In this document: positions 27,021 to 36,477 of the stretch, in pieces
Layout of the letters: each line of letters begins with the position of its first letter
Numbering within the stretch: the first letter of the stretch is position 1
Assembly: GCA_963788305.1 (NCBI GenBank)
Contig: CAWBGK010000004.1
Coordinates: forward strand, 186,001-250,000
Direction of reading: 5' to 3'
Origin: UTCFX2 sp963788305
GTDB lineage: Bacteria > Chloroflexota > Anaerolineae > Anaerolineales > UBA4823
Length of the DNA stretch: 64,000 nt
Made by a program: the position numbers and the translations under genes
The notes under the pieces: model-generated
What the model was told of the DNA's origin: nothing
Databases searched by the model: none
What the model saw: only the letters and a program-made list of their open reading frames with translations

Positions 27021-29716
27021 TTGAAAAACTGGCGCAACTGGCTCATCCTGCTTCTTTTATCAGCTTTCGTCTGGCTGATCATCCGCAATATCGATCAAAT
27101 CAAGACCCTTGCCGGGACCCTGTCACAGGGAAAATGGCAGTGGCTGGCATTGGCGGCCATGCTGCAGGTCGTCTATTACCTTTTCTACACCGGGATTTAT
27201 CAATCGGCATTCGATACCTTAGAAGTTGAAAGCAGCCTGTTTGGTTTGGTCCCAGTAGTGCTCGGCTCAATGTTCGTGAACGTCGTGATGCCTACAGGCG
27301 GCACAGCAGGCGCCGCGCTCTTCGTGGATGACGCCTTCCGGCGAGGCCAATCCTCAGGCCGCACAGCTGCCGGTGTGCTTTTAATGTTGGTAGCCGATCT
27401 CACCTCGTTTACTGTCATCCTGATCATCGGCTTTGTATTTTTATTTCTATACCACGACCTCCAGATATACGAGATCGCAGCCGCGATCGTGCTGTTGTTG
27501 ATCTCAATGAGTCTGGTGGCTGTGCTTTCGCTGGGACTGTGGAGTCCAGATTTGCTGCGCAATCTTTTAAGGCATTTGCAGGCCTGGGTGGAGAAGATAT
27601 TGAGGTGGTTCAAACGTCACTCACCCCTCGCAGAAGATTGGTTCGATAAAACCAGCATCGAATACATCGAAATTGGCCAGGCCATCCGCTCCCATCCAAT
27701 TCGTCTGGGCCGAACCCTGGCGATCGCCTTCGCTGCACAGTTGATCGATATTGCCAGTCTCTATCTCATCTTTCTTGCTTTTAATTGGCCGGTTGGGATC
27801 GGTGTGCTGGTGGCGGGGTATGCAGTCGGTGTGCTATTCTGGATTGTCTCGATAACACCACAGGGCATTGGGGTAGTTGAAGGAATTATGGCCCTAACGT
27901 ATTCTTCGCTGGGTGTGCCGGCGGCAACTGCGACCGCCGTCACGCTGACATTTCGAGGCTTTACATTCTGGCTGCCGCTTCTGTTTGGATTTTTCATGCT
28001 AAGGAGAATGAAGACGTTCGATGACAGTTTTCATTCTCTGGCGAACGACATCGGTGTCAAGGCTGCCGCGATCCTTACTGGGCTGATGGGACTGGTCAAC
28101 ATCCTCTCGGCTGCGACACCGTCGCTTTCCAGGCGCGTTCAGATCATAGAGAAGTATTCTCCATTAGAAATCCGCCATGGCAGCCACCTGACGGCAGCGC
28201 TGGCAGGTTTCGCACTAATATTGTTGGCAAGCAGCTTATGGCGGCGAAAACGAGCCGCCTGGCTGCTCACTTTGATATTATTGATCGTTTCGATCGCCAG
28301 TCATCTCCTCAAGGGCCTTGACTATGAAGAAGCCATCCTCGCAGGGCTAATGGCGTTATTGTTAATCTCCTTAAGGCCTTATTTCAACGCTCGCTCCGAT
28401 CCGCCTTCGATGCGCCAGGGGCTGCTCTCACTGACCGCTGCGCTGGGATTCACATTGATGTACGGGACAATGGGCTTCTACTTGCTGGATAAGCACTTTA
28501 AAGTGAACTTTGGACTGGACACCGCATTGCGTCAGACGCTGATCATGTTCACTCAGTTCTACAACCCAGGATTAGAGCCCATTACTGGTTTCGGCCGCTT
28601 TTTTGCTGGATCGATTTATATGGTTGGCGCATTGACCGTGCTTTATGCTTTGCTCATGCTGCTGCGTCCGGTGCTCATCAAAAAGAAAGCTTCGCCCGAA
28701 GAACACGCTCAGGCGCAGCAAATTGTCGAAAAATATGGGCGCTCCTCTCTGGCGCGCCCTGCTCTTTTCGATGACAAACAGTATTTCTTCAGCGTCGGCG
28801 GCTCGGTGATCGCCTATGCAGTGATCGGCAGGATCGCCGTTGCGCTTGGCGATCCGATCGGCCCGGCAGATGACTTTGCTGGAGCGGTCGCGGCCTTTCA
28901 ATTGTTATGCAGCAAAAATGACTGGCAGCCCGCTTTTTACCAGACCTTGCCAGATACTCTAGCTGGCTACCATTCAGCCGGTTTCAGCTCGCTGAAAATT
29001 GGCAATGAAGCCGTTGTCCACCTGGCTGATTTTACCCTGGAAGGGAGAGCGAACAAATCGCTGCGAGCAGCCTGGAATCATTTGACGAAACTTGGCTACA
29101 TGGCTAATATCATTTCTCCACCACTGTCGGACGATTTGCTCAGCGAACTGGGCCAGATCAGTGATGATTGGCTCACCAGTATGCATGGTACTGAGAAGCG
29201 TTTTTCACTTGGGTGGTTCGATGAAGGTTATATTCGCAACAGCCAGGTGATCGTCATTCAAAAACCGGGAGGGAGATCAGTGCATTCGCTAACATCGTCC
29301 CCGAGTACACCCTCAGTGAAGTGACCATCGACCTGATGCGGCATCGGCGAGATACAGTGCCAGGCACGATGGATTTTCTGTTTGTGTGTTTGATCAACTG
29401 GGCAAGGGAGACCGGCTTTGCCACATTCAACCTGGGGTTAAGCTCCCTCTCCGGGATTGGCGAGAATGCAGGGGACCCCGCGATCGAGAAAGCACTGCAT
29501 TACGTTTACGAACACATCAACCAGTTTTACAACTTTCAAGGGCTGCACGACTTCAAAGAGAAATTTCATCCCGAGTGGTCGCCCCGCTTCCTGATCTATC
29601 AAGGCGCGGCCAGCTTGCCGGGAGTGGCTGCTGCGGTCGTCCGAGCTGATTCAGGCAATCCAACCATAAAAGGATTGTTCAAAGACTTGAGCACACTACT
29701 AAAGGAAAGGATATGA
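27021..29716 (+). CDS. MprF-like phosphatidylglycerol aminoacyltransferase/flippase, frame break
   Basis: TTG start at 27021 (KNWRNWLILLLLSAFVWLI). The N-terminal half is the flippase-type membrane domain (FVNVVMPTGGTAGAALFVDD, ITPQGIGVVEGIMALTYSSL), followed by more helices (LLSLTAALGFTLMYGTMGFY) and a C-terminal DUF2156 domain (YFFSVGGSVIAYAVIGRIAV, LGDPIGPADD, FQLLCSKNDWQPAFYQTLPD). The frame slips near 29275 in a GGGAGGGAG stretch; the rest, EYTLSEVTIDLMRHRRDTVP and FNLGLSSLSGIG, reads in the next frame to 29716. About 898 codons in total, normal for MprF. Known MprF proteins add Lys or Ala from aminoacyl-tRNA to phosphatidylglycerol and flip the lipid. It overlaps the Mg2+ ATPase gene by four bases. 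Confidence 0.8.
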
Positions 29717-32256
29717 AAATCAAACCTCACATCCCCGACCAGTATTGGAGCCTGCAGACAGATTCTCTTTTCCAGCTGCTGCAGACAACCCCGAATGGGC
29801 TTGGAAGCCTCGAGGCGCAGGATCGCCTGGAAGTTTTCGGTCCAAACCGACTGCAGGCCAGAAAACACGCCTCGATCATCGCCTTGTTCCTGGGCCAATT
29901 CAAGAGCCCGATCGTCCTGATCCTGCTCCTGGCAACAGTGGTTTCAGCCGTGCTGAAAGATTGGACGGATGCCGTGATCATCCTGGTCATCGTCCTGAGC
30001 AGCGCCTTGCTGAGTTTTTTTCAGGAGTACAGCGCCAGCAATGCCTCCGAAAAGCTTCGTTCCCAGGTCGATTTAAAATCTAAAGTTGTTCGTGACAGCA
30101 GCCTTCAAACCATCCCAACCTGGCAGGTTGTCCCGGGAGATACAGTCCTCCTTTCCGCAGGCAGCCTGTTGCCTGCAGATGGGATCGTGCTGGAAGCAAA
30201 GGACTTTTTTGTCAACCAGGCTGCACTGACCGGCGAGTTGTTTCCCGTGGAGAAGATCCCGGGGGTGGTAAATGCAGATGCTGGACTTGCTGAACGGACG
30301 AACATGGTTTTTCTGGGTACGAATGTGCGCAGCGGCGACGCCCGGATGCTGGTCGTGCAGACTGGGAAGGAGGCGGTCTTCGGCCAGATTGCCTCCAGCC
30401 TGGCCCTGCGGCCGCCGGAAACCGAGTTCGAGCGCGGTATCCGCCGGCTGGGATACTTGCTCAGTGAAGTCATGCTCATCATGGTCCTGGCTATCTTCTT
30501 TTTCAATGTCTTTTTCCACAAACCGGTGCTCGATTCGCTGCTTTTCTCAGTTGCGCTTGCTGTCGGCCTGACCCCGCAGCTGCTGCCTGCGATCATCAAT
30601 ATAAACCTTTCTAAGGGATCCCAGGTAATGGCAAAAGATGGGGTGATTGTGCGCCGCCTGGAATCCATTGAGAATTTCGGCAGCATGGACATTTTGTGCA
30701 CGGACAAGACCGGAACCCTTACCCAGGGAGTCGTGCGAATGGACGCCGCCCTGGACTCACAGGGACAGCCATCAGACGAGATCTTTCGCTACGCATACCT
30801 GAACGCTCACCTGCAGACCGGTCTACCAAACGCCCTGGATGAGTTGATCATCGCGAGCGGACAGCCAAATACAGATGGTGTCGTCAAGCTGGATGAAGTC
30901 CCATACGATTTTATGCGAAAACGCCTGAGCGTGGTGATCCAGGAATCCAGCGCAGGGGATGCCGCCCAGGCCTTGCTGATCACCAAAGGGGCGATCGAGA
31001 ATATCCTGGAGGTGTCCACCCATCTGCTCGTGGGCGGTACAGCCAGGCTGCTTGATAATGAGGGTCGGGCGCGAATCCACCAGCTCTACGCGCAGTGGAG
31101 CGAGAAGGGATATCGGGTTTTGGGAGTCGCGATTAAACAAGTTGCCCTGCAAAAAGCGTATTCACGGAAGGACGAAGAAGACCTGATATTCGCCGGATTC
31201 CTGCTGTTTCTGGATCCGCCCAAGCCAGGGGTCCAGGATACGCTCCAGGAATTGGAGCGGCTTGGGGTGCGGCTCAAAGTCATCACCGGCGACAACAAGC
31301 TGGTTGCCAGCCATATCGCTCAGGCGGTAGGGCTGGATCCTGACGGGCTTCTGACAGGCTCTGACCTGGAGGCTTTGCACGACGAAGCGCTCTGGCATGC
31401 TGTCGATAAAGTCAGCATCTTTGCCGAGATCGATCCCAACCAAAAAGAGCGGATCATCCTGGCTTTGAAGAAAATCGGTCATGTGGTGGGCTACATGGGG
31501 GATGGGATCAATGATGCCCCATCCCTGCATAGCGCCGATGTCGGAATTTCCGTCGCGAATGCTGTCGATGTCGCCAAAGAGGCCGCCGATCTTGTGCTGC
31601 TACAGCAGGACCTGTGTGTGCTTCAGCAGGGTATCATCCTGGGACGAAGGACATTTGCCAACACGCTTAAATATATCTTCATGGCGACCAGCGCCAACTT
31701 TGGGAACATGTTCAGCGTCGCAGTAGCTTCGCTGTTTCTGCCTTTCTTGCCTATGCTCCCCAAGCAGATTCTGCTGATCAACTTCATGACCGACCTACCT
31801 GAGATGGCGATCGCTGGGGATAACGTCGATGCTGGGCAAACCGACCACCCCCGCCGCTGGGATATTAAATTCATCCGAAAGTTTATGCTCGTCTTCGGCC
31901 CGCTGAGCTCGATCTTCGATTTGCTCACCTTTGGCTTGCTGCTCTGGATCATGCATGCCGACCAGGTATTGTTTCATACCGGATGGTTTGTCGAATTGGT
32001 GGTTTCAGCTGTGGCAGTAGTGTTTGTCCTGCGCACCCGAATGCCGTTTTTTCGCAGCAAGCCCGGCAAAGCCATGCTGGTGATCTCTTTACTTGTCGCC
32101 CTCGCCGCTGTGTTGCTACCATTCTCTCCCCTCGCCGGGCTGTTGGATTTCAAGCCTCTGCCTCTGCATTATCTTGCGGCCATTTTCGGAATCATCCTGG
32201 TCTATTTCTCCACAGCCGAGCTGGTTAAGAGATGGTTTTTCAGGACTCAAACTTAA
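29713..32256 (+). CDS. mgtA: Magnesium-translocating P-type ATPase (MgtA-like)
   Basis: ATG at 29713 overlaps the preceding stop (ATGA). It has 847 residues. P-type ATPase motifs are in order: actuator PGDTVLLSAGSLLPADG and NQAALTGELFPVEK (TGE), membrane AVGLTPQLLPAIININLSKG, the phosphorylation site CTDKTGTLTQG, KGAIENILEV, and GYMGDGINDAPSLHSADVGI. LTPQLLP and the following stretch resemble the MgtA/MgtB group (LTPEMLP) rather than Ca2+ pumps. The N-terminus is short and lacks the long tail of enteric MgtA. Function: Mg2+ import across the cytoplasmic membrane. Coupling to an mprF-like gene points to envelope-charge and Mg2+ homeostasis (inference). Confidence 0.88.
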   Translation: MKIKPHIPDQYWSLQTDSLFQLLQTTPNGLGSLEAQDRLEVFGPNRLQARKHASIIALFLGQFKSPIVLILLLATVVSAVLKDWTDAVIILVIVLSSALLSFFQEYSASNASEKLRSQVDLKSKVVRDSSLQTIPTWQVVPGDTVLLSAGSLLPADGIVLEAKDFFVNQAALTGELFPVEKIPGVVNADAGLAERTNMVFLGTNVRSGDARMLVVQTGKEAVFGQIASSLALRPPETEFERGIRRLGYLLSEVMLIMVLAIFFFNVFFHKPVLDSLLFSVALAVGLTPQLLPAIININLSKGSQVMAKDGVIVRRLESIENFGSMDILCTDKTGTLTQGVVRMDAALDSQGQPSDEIFRYAYLNAHLQTGLPNALDELIIASGQPNTDGVVKLDEVPYDFMRKRLSVVIQESSAGDAAQALLITKGAIENILEVSTHLLVGGTARLLDNEGRARIHQLYAQWSEKGYRVLGVAIKQVALQKAYSRKDEEDLIFAGFLLFLDPPKPGVQDTLQELERLGVRLKVITGDNKLVASHIAQAVGLDPDGLLTGSDLEALHDEALWHAVDKVSIFAEIDPNQKERIILALKKIGHVVGYMGDGINDAPSLHSADVGISVANAVDVAKEAADLVLLQQDLCVLQQGIILGRRTFANTLKYIFMATSANFGNMFSVAVASLFLPFLPMLPKQILLINFMTDLPEMAIAGDNVDAGQTDHPRRWDIKFIRKFMLVFGPLSSIFDLLTFGLLLWIMHADQVLFHTGWFVELVVSAVAVVFVLRTRMPFFRSKPGKAMLVISLLVALAAVLLPFSPLAGLLDFKPLPLHYLAAIFGIILVYFSTAELVKRWFFRTQT

Positions 32257-32295
32257 GGGTTTCACTGCAAAAAAACTGGCAATAGCTTTCGCTGT

Positions 32296-33588
32296 TCACA
32301 CCACCTTCAGCGCCTGGTCCAGGTCCCACAGGATGTCTTCGATGTCCTCCAGCCCGATGCTCAGCCGGATGAAATCGGGGGTGACGCCTGCGGTGGCCTG
32401 CTGCTCTTCGTTCAGCTGGCTGTGGGTCGTGCTGGCCGGGTGGATCGCCAGGCTCTTCGCGTCCCCCAGATTTGCCAGGTGGCTGAACAGCTTCAAGGCG
32501 TCGATGAATTTTGCCCCGGCAGCCATCCCGCCTTTGATCCCAAAACCGAGCATCGCCCCAGGACCCTTGGGCAGGTATTTCCGGGCTGCAGCGTGATCCT
32601 GGCTCTCCTTCAAACCCGGGTACGCGACCCAGGCGACTTTCGGGTGAAGGCTTAAAAACTCGGCAGCTTTCTGGGCGTTGAGCACATGCCGCTCCATCCG
32701 CAGGCTGAGCGTTTCCAACCCCTGCAGGAAGAGGAAGGCGTTGAACGGCGAAAGGCACCCCCCGATATCCCGCAGGATCTGTGATCGGGCTTTGACGATG
32801 AACGCAGTCGCTCCCAGATCGGCATAGACCAGGCCGTGGTACGAATTGTCCGGCTGGTTGAAATTTGGGAAGCGCCGGTTTCCCTTCCACTCGAAATTGC
32901 CGCCGTCCACGACCAGCCCGCCGATCGAGGTCCCGTGCCCGCAGATATACTTCGTTGCCGAATGGACGACAATATTCGCCCCCCACTCGAACGGTCGGCA
33001 CAGGTACGGCGTCGCAAGGGTGTTGTCGATGACCAGGGGGATACCGAATTCAGCTGCAATTCCGGCGACCTCTTCAAAGGGAAACACGTTGATCAGCGGA
33101 TTACCAAGCGTCTCACCGTAAAAGATCTTCGTGTTCGGGCGGACTGCCCGGCGGAAGTTCTCGGGGTCGCGCGGGTCGACAAACGTCACTTCGATCCCCA
33201 GGCGCGGGAAAGTGAAGGCGAACTGGCTGTATGTGCCGCCGTAGAGCGTGCAGGAGGAGACGATGTGGTCGCCTGCCTGGGCGATGGCGAGCACAGCCTG
33301 CACCTGAGCGGCATGCCCGGAAGCAGCCGCCAGCCCGCCAACCCCCTCTTCCAGGTCCGCGATCCGCCGTTCGAGCACTTCATTGGTTGGATTCATGATC
33401 CGGGTGTAGATGTTCCCCGTTTCCTTGAGCGCAAAAAGGTTGGCGGCGTGCTCGGTGCTGTCGAAGGTGTAGGCTGCCGTCTGGTAGATCGGCACTGCCC
33501 GTGACTTAGTCGCCGTGTCCGGCGATTGGCCGGCGTGGAGCTGGCGGGTGTTAAAGCCGAACTTTCGGGATAGGTTATTCGAAGCCAT
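32296..33588 (-). CDS. metY: O-acetylhomoserine aminocarboxypropyltransferase / sulfhydrylase
   Basis: ATG at 33588 follows AGGAG by seven bases. The 430 residues show the Cys/Met-metabolism PLP family: NTRQLHAGQSPDTATKSRAV, YTFDSTEHAANLFALKETGN, IYTRIMNPTNEVLERRIADL, the PLP-lysine motif SATKYICGHGTSIGG, and a C-terminal STTHSQLNEEQQATAGVTPD followed by RLSIGLEDIEDI. The insert-containing length is typical of MetY (direct sulfhydrylation of O-acetylhomoserine) rather than MetB/MetC. The start lies inside the 3' end of metA (14-bp overlap), so both are co-translated downstream of the leader at 34.7-34.9 kb. Confidence 0.92.
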   Translation of the reverse strand: MASNNLSRKFGFNTRQLHAGQSPDTATKSRAVPIYQTAAYTFDSTEHAANLFALKETGNIYTRIMNPTNEVLERRIADLEEGVGGLAAASGHAAQVQAVLAIAQAGDHIVSSCTLYGGTYSQFAFTFPRLGIEVTFVDPRDPENFRRAVRPNTKIFYGETLGNPLINVFPFEEVAGIAAEFGIPLVIDNTLATPYLCRPFEWGANIVVHSATKYICGHGTSIGGLVVDGGNFEWKGNRRFPNFNQPDNSYHGLVYADLGATAFIVKARSQILRDIGGCLSPFNAFLFLQGLETLSLRMERHVLNAQKAAEFLSLHPKVAWVAYPGLKESQDHAAARKYLPKGPGAMLGFGIKGGMAAGAKFIDALKLFSHLANLGDAKSLAIHPASTTHSQLNEEQQATAGVTPDFIRLSIGLEDIEDILWDLDQALKVV

Positions 33589-34624
33589 TGGAATTCTCCT
33601 GATCAAATGGGGTGGTGATCCTGTGTGCGGTCGGCGGCATGAACCCGGTCGCAGGCTTTGGCCTGCCTCCGGTCGGAAAGCTCTGCTGCAGCCTGATATT
33701 ATGAAACTGCCGGAGCCGGCTCAGGTCGTAGGGTGTCTCCTGGTAGACATAATAGTTGATCCAGTTGGCGAACAGCAGGTGCGCATGCCCCCTCCAGCGC
33801 ACGATCGGATCCCTTGTCGGGTCATCGTCGGGAAAGTAATTGACCGGGACCGCAATCGGCAGCCCCGCTTTCGCGTCGCGCTCGTATTCATTCTTGAGCG
33901 TAAGCGGATCGTATTCGGAATGTCCGCTGATATAAACCTGGCGCCCGTCGCGGCTAGCGGCGATATAGACCCCGGCTTCGTCCGATTCGGCCAGGATTTC
34001 GAGCTCGGGCACACGCTCGATCTCAGCCCGGCGGATTTCGGTATGCCGTGAATGGGGGACATAAAACAGGTCGTCGAACCCGCGCAGCAGCCGTGAGCTT
34101 TTTGCGACCAGGCGGTGCTTGAAAACCCCAAATTGCTTGGTTGGCAGCGCATATTTCGGGACACCGTATTGGTGGTAAAGCGCCGCCTGCGCGCCCCAGC
34201 AGATGTACAGGTGAGCGAAGACGTGACTCAGACCCCAATCCATGATCTCCTGCAGCTCGGGCCAGTATTCCACCTCTTCAAACCGCATCTGCTCGACAGG
34301 CGCGCCGGTGATGATCATCCCGTCGAAATTCTCTCCCCGGACCTGGTCGAATGTCTGGTAGAAATTCAGCAGGTGCCCGGCAGGCGTATTCTTGCTCTGG
34401 TATGTCCGGGTGCGCAGCAGGGTGACCTCCACCTGGAGCGGAGTGTTGCCGAGCAGGCGCAGCAGCTGTGTCTCTGTCAGGATTTTCATGGGCATCAGGT
34501 TGAGCAGCAGGATCTTGAGCGGGCGAATATCCTGGTGGATCGCACGCGTTTCGTCCATCACGAAAATATTCTCGGTGTTGAGAGCTTCTCGGGCGGGAAG
34601 CCGGTCGGGGATCTTGATCGGCAT
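33575..34624 (-). CDS. metA: Homoserine O-acyltransferase (MetA/MetAS)
   Basis: ATG at 34624 (MPIKIPDRLPAREALNTENI). The 349 residues include LKILLLNLMPMKILTETQLL, TGAPVEQMRFEEVEYWPEL, the nucleophile elbow YICWGAQAALYH with catalytic Cys, and YISGHSEYDPLTLKNEY with catalytic His and the paired Glu region. MetA enzymes use acetyl- or succinyl-CoA; because a MetY gene follows, O-acetylhomoserine is the more likely product (inference). The C-terminal 35 residues are extra relative to E. coli MetA. Transcribed from the promoter at 34894-34922 through an attenuator-like leader. Confidence 0.93.
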   Translation of the reverse strand: MPIKIPDRLPAREALNTENIFVMDETRAIHQDIRPLKILLLNLMPMKILTETQLLRLLGNTPLQVEVTLLRTRTYQSKNTPAGHLLNFYQTFDQVRGENFDGMIITGAPVEQMRFEEVEYWPELQEIMDWGLSHVFAHLYICWGAQAALYHQYGVPKYALPTKQFGVFKHRLVAKSSRLLRGFDDLFYVPHSRHTEIRRAEIERVPELEILAESDEAGVYIAASRDGRQVYISGHSEYDPLTLKNEYERDAKAGLPIAVPVNYFPDDDPTRDPIVRWRGHAHLLFANWINYYVYQETPYDLSRLRQFHNIRLQQSFPTGGRPKPATGFMPPTAHRITTPFDQENSNGFE

Positions 34625-34660
34625 ATGGTTTCCAGGTCTCCTTGTTTGATAACGAATTTC

Positions 34661-34694
34661 AAACAACAAACCCGGGAGCATTCCCGGGCTTGTT
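34661..34694 (-). terminator. Attenuator terminator in the metA leader
   Basis: Stem CCCGGGA / TCCCGGG with a 4-base loop, extended by five A/T-rich pairs after one mismatch; on the transcribed strand the 3' side runs TTTGTTGTTT. It lies after the leader peptide and 36 bases before the metA start, so it would end transcription before metA unless prevented. Confidence 0.82.
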
Positions 34695-34704
34695 AGATGA
34701 TTGG

Positions 34705-34777
34705 GCTGCTCCATTTCCTGGTTTCGGAGCAGCTAGCGCTCTGTTTCTGGGCTGAGTATCTTAGCTTTGCAGATACT
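34705..34777 (-). promoter_or_regulatory. Two further hairpins of the metA leader (pause/antiterminator candidates)
   Basis: Hairpin 1: AGTATC (34772-34777 on the minus strand) with GATACT (34755-34760); its 11-base loop holds the stop codon of the leader peptide. Hairpin 2: GCTGCTCC (34726-34733) with GGAGCAGC (34705-34712), 13-base loop. They lie between the Met-rich codons and the terminator. Which of them excludes the terminator cannot be decided by eye. Confidence 0.55.
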
Positions 34778-34877
34778 TCGATGCCGCGGCAGGTGCGCAG
34801 GCTCCGTGAGTCCAGCGCATCATGCACATGTCCATCTTTCGCTCACTGCAGGGGTTCTCTACGGCCATCTTGTTCAT
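34761..34877 (-). CDS. Met/Cys-rich leader peptide of the metA-metY operon (38 residues)
   Basis: ATG at 34877, about ten bases after the expected transcription start, with a weak AAGAAG site. The 38-residue peptide has Met at positions 1, 4, 15, 17, 19 and 20 and Cys at 10, 18 and 27; the dense core is KMDMCMMRW. The stop (TAA, 34763-34761) lies in the loop of a hairpin, and a strong terminator follows before metA. This is the arrangement of amino-acid operon leader peptides in which ribosome stalling at scarce aminoacyl-tRNA controls termination. Alternative: a conserved small protein unrelated to control. No T-box or SAM riboswitch element was seen in the leader. Confidence 0.7.
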   Translation of the reverse strand: MNKMAVENPCSERKMDMCMMRWTHGACAPAAASKYLQS

Positions 34878-34893
34878 GTCTTCTTGGGAAGGC

Positions 34894-34922
34894 ATAATAC
34901 GGCAGGCGCAGTACTTTGTCAA
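34894..34922 (-). promoter_or_regulatory. Consensus promoter of the met leader-metA-metY operon
   Basis: On the minus strand: TTGACA (34922-34917), exact 17-bp spacer, TATTAT (34899-34894). Transcription would start near 34887, ten bases before the leader peptide. The first base of the -35 box is the first base of the left target duplication of the adjacent insertion sequence. Confidence 0.85.
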
Positions 34923-34939
34923 GGAGGAAAATGATTTTT
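34922..34939 (+). repeat. Left 18-bp target-site duplication of the insertion sequence
   Basis: AGGAGGAAAATGATTTTT, identical to 36478-36495. Confidence 0.9.
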
Positions 34940-36477
34940 GTTATTGTTCAGCGAAATTGACACCAGTCAACTGATCAGCGAAAATGTCACCCTATGAGCG
35001 AAAGAGTGACATTGAGCATGGACGAAATCAAGCGAGTGTATGTGCTACAGCAGGTCGAAGAGAAGAAACTGAGCGGACGAGAAGCCGCCCAGCGGTTGGG
35101 TTTGTCCCTGCGGCAAGTACGGAGGCTGATGGTGAAGTATCGCGGAGCAGGGGCAGCGGGGCTGGCACACGGGAACCGCGGCCGAGCACCACATAACCGG
35201 GTGTGCGAAGAGGTGCGCAAGAAAATCCAGGAGCTGTCGGAAAAGGAGTATCGAGATTACAACGACAGCCACTTCACGGAAGAATTGGCAGAAGAGCACG
35301 AGCTGGTTCTTTCACGCTGCACCGTACGTCGCATCCGGCGGGAAGCAGGGCAAAAAAGCCCGCGCAAGCGACGAGCGCCACGCCACCGGAGCTAGCGAGA
35401 ACGCAAGGAAAAGGCCGGGATGCTGCTGCAGACCGATGGCAGCCGGCATGACTGGCTGGAAGGTCGTGGGCCATACCTGACCCTGATCGGCTACATCGAT
35501 GATGCCACCGGTGAGTTACTGGGAGCAGTGTTTCGTGAACAAGAAGATGCGGCGGGGTATTTTCTTGGGCTGCGGAGCATTTGCCAACAACAAGGCATCC
35601 CGGCGGCGATCTACGCCGACCGTCATTCGATCTTCCAGAGCTCAGCGAAGGCAACCATCGAGCAGGAACTAGACGGGGAAGAGCCCAAGAGCCAGTTTGG
35701 CAGGCTGGCGGACGAATTAGGGATCGAGTTGATCGCTGCTCGCAGCCCCCAGGCCAAGGGCCGAGTAGAACGGCTGTGGGGTACCCTCCAGGACCGTCTG
35801 GTAAAAGCCCTGCGCAAAGCCGGAGCATGCAACCAAGAACAAGCCAATCAGGTGCTGATCCATTACTTACCCAAATTCAACCAGCGCTTCCGGGTAGAGC
35901 CGGCGCAGCCTGAAACAGCTTACCTGCCTTGGCCAATGCACCGCCAACTAGAAGACTTCTTCTGCTTCAAACATATACGCACCGTTAGCAATGACAATAC
36001 CCTCCCCTTCGATGGCCAGCGCTTACAAATACCTCCTGGCCACCAAAACAGCAGCTATGCACACAAACGTGTCGAAGTGCGCCAACACCTGGATGGTCGA
36101 CTGGAAGTGCGCTATCAGAATCAACGCCTGGCTATCTTCGACCCGGATGCAAATGGCCCTTTGCGTATGAAAAAATTCTCGCCCGCCCCGGGTCAAACAG
36201 CTAGCACGCCGGCATCGCAGGCTGAGCCGAAGAAGCAGCCTAAAAAGCCATTGGGTTCCAAGCCTTCGCCCGATCACCCCTGGCGCCGGTTTAAGGATAA
36301 ACGCCTTGAGAAGATGTCAGATCCATCACAGGTGGCAGAATGAAAAGACGAGCAGAGTTAATAATCATCTCTGGCTCGCCTTCCTTTGGGGTATTGCCGA
36401 TTATACTTGGCTATCGGCTGAGGTCAAGATGACATTTTTGCTGATCAATTAGGGTGACAGAATCGCTGATCAATGAC
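34940..36477 (+). mobile_element. Insertion sequence, ISNCY/IS1202-like, 1538 bp
   Basis: Ends are defined by the 18-bp direct repeats outside and by imperfect terminal inverted repeats inside: left GTTATTGTTCAGCGAAATTG (34940 onward) against the reverse complement of the right end, GTCATTGATCAGCGATTCTG, 19 of 25 positions equal over the first 25. A second copy of a TGATCAGCGAAAATGTCACC-like motif lies just inside each end, as expected for multiple transposase-binding sites. One transposase gene fills the element. A long duplication (15-18 bp) is, as I recall, a feature of part of the IS1202 family; the family name needs a database check. Confidence 0.88.
34994..36343 (+). pseudogene. ISNCY/IS1202-type DDE transposase interrupted by an in-frame TAG
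   Basis: ATG at 34994. The N-terminal 133 codons hold a helix-turn-helix (LSGREAAQRLGLSLRQVRRL) and a second DNA-binding part (HFTEELAEEHELVLSRCTVR). At 35393-35395 the frame meets TAG, and the same frame continues with the catalytic domain: LLQTDGSRHDWLEGRG (first Asp), AAIYADRHSIFQSS (second Asp), and AARSPQAKGRVERLWGTLQD (Glu). Without the TAG it would be one 449-residue protein. So this copy is probably inactive, or the stop is a sequencing substitution. The C-terminus is Lys/Pro-rich. Flanking duplications are still identical, so the insertion is recent. Confidence 0.85.

Noticed and set aside
34625..34893. SAM riboswitch or T-box in the met leader
   Set aside because: No T-box sequence and no SAM-I core or kink-turn pattern was found; the Met-rich reading frame plus terminator explains the leader better.
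35393..35395. TAG in the transposase read as pyrrolysine
   Set aside because: No known reason for Pyl in this transposase, no pyl genes in view, and the region is a linker between domains.
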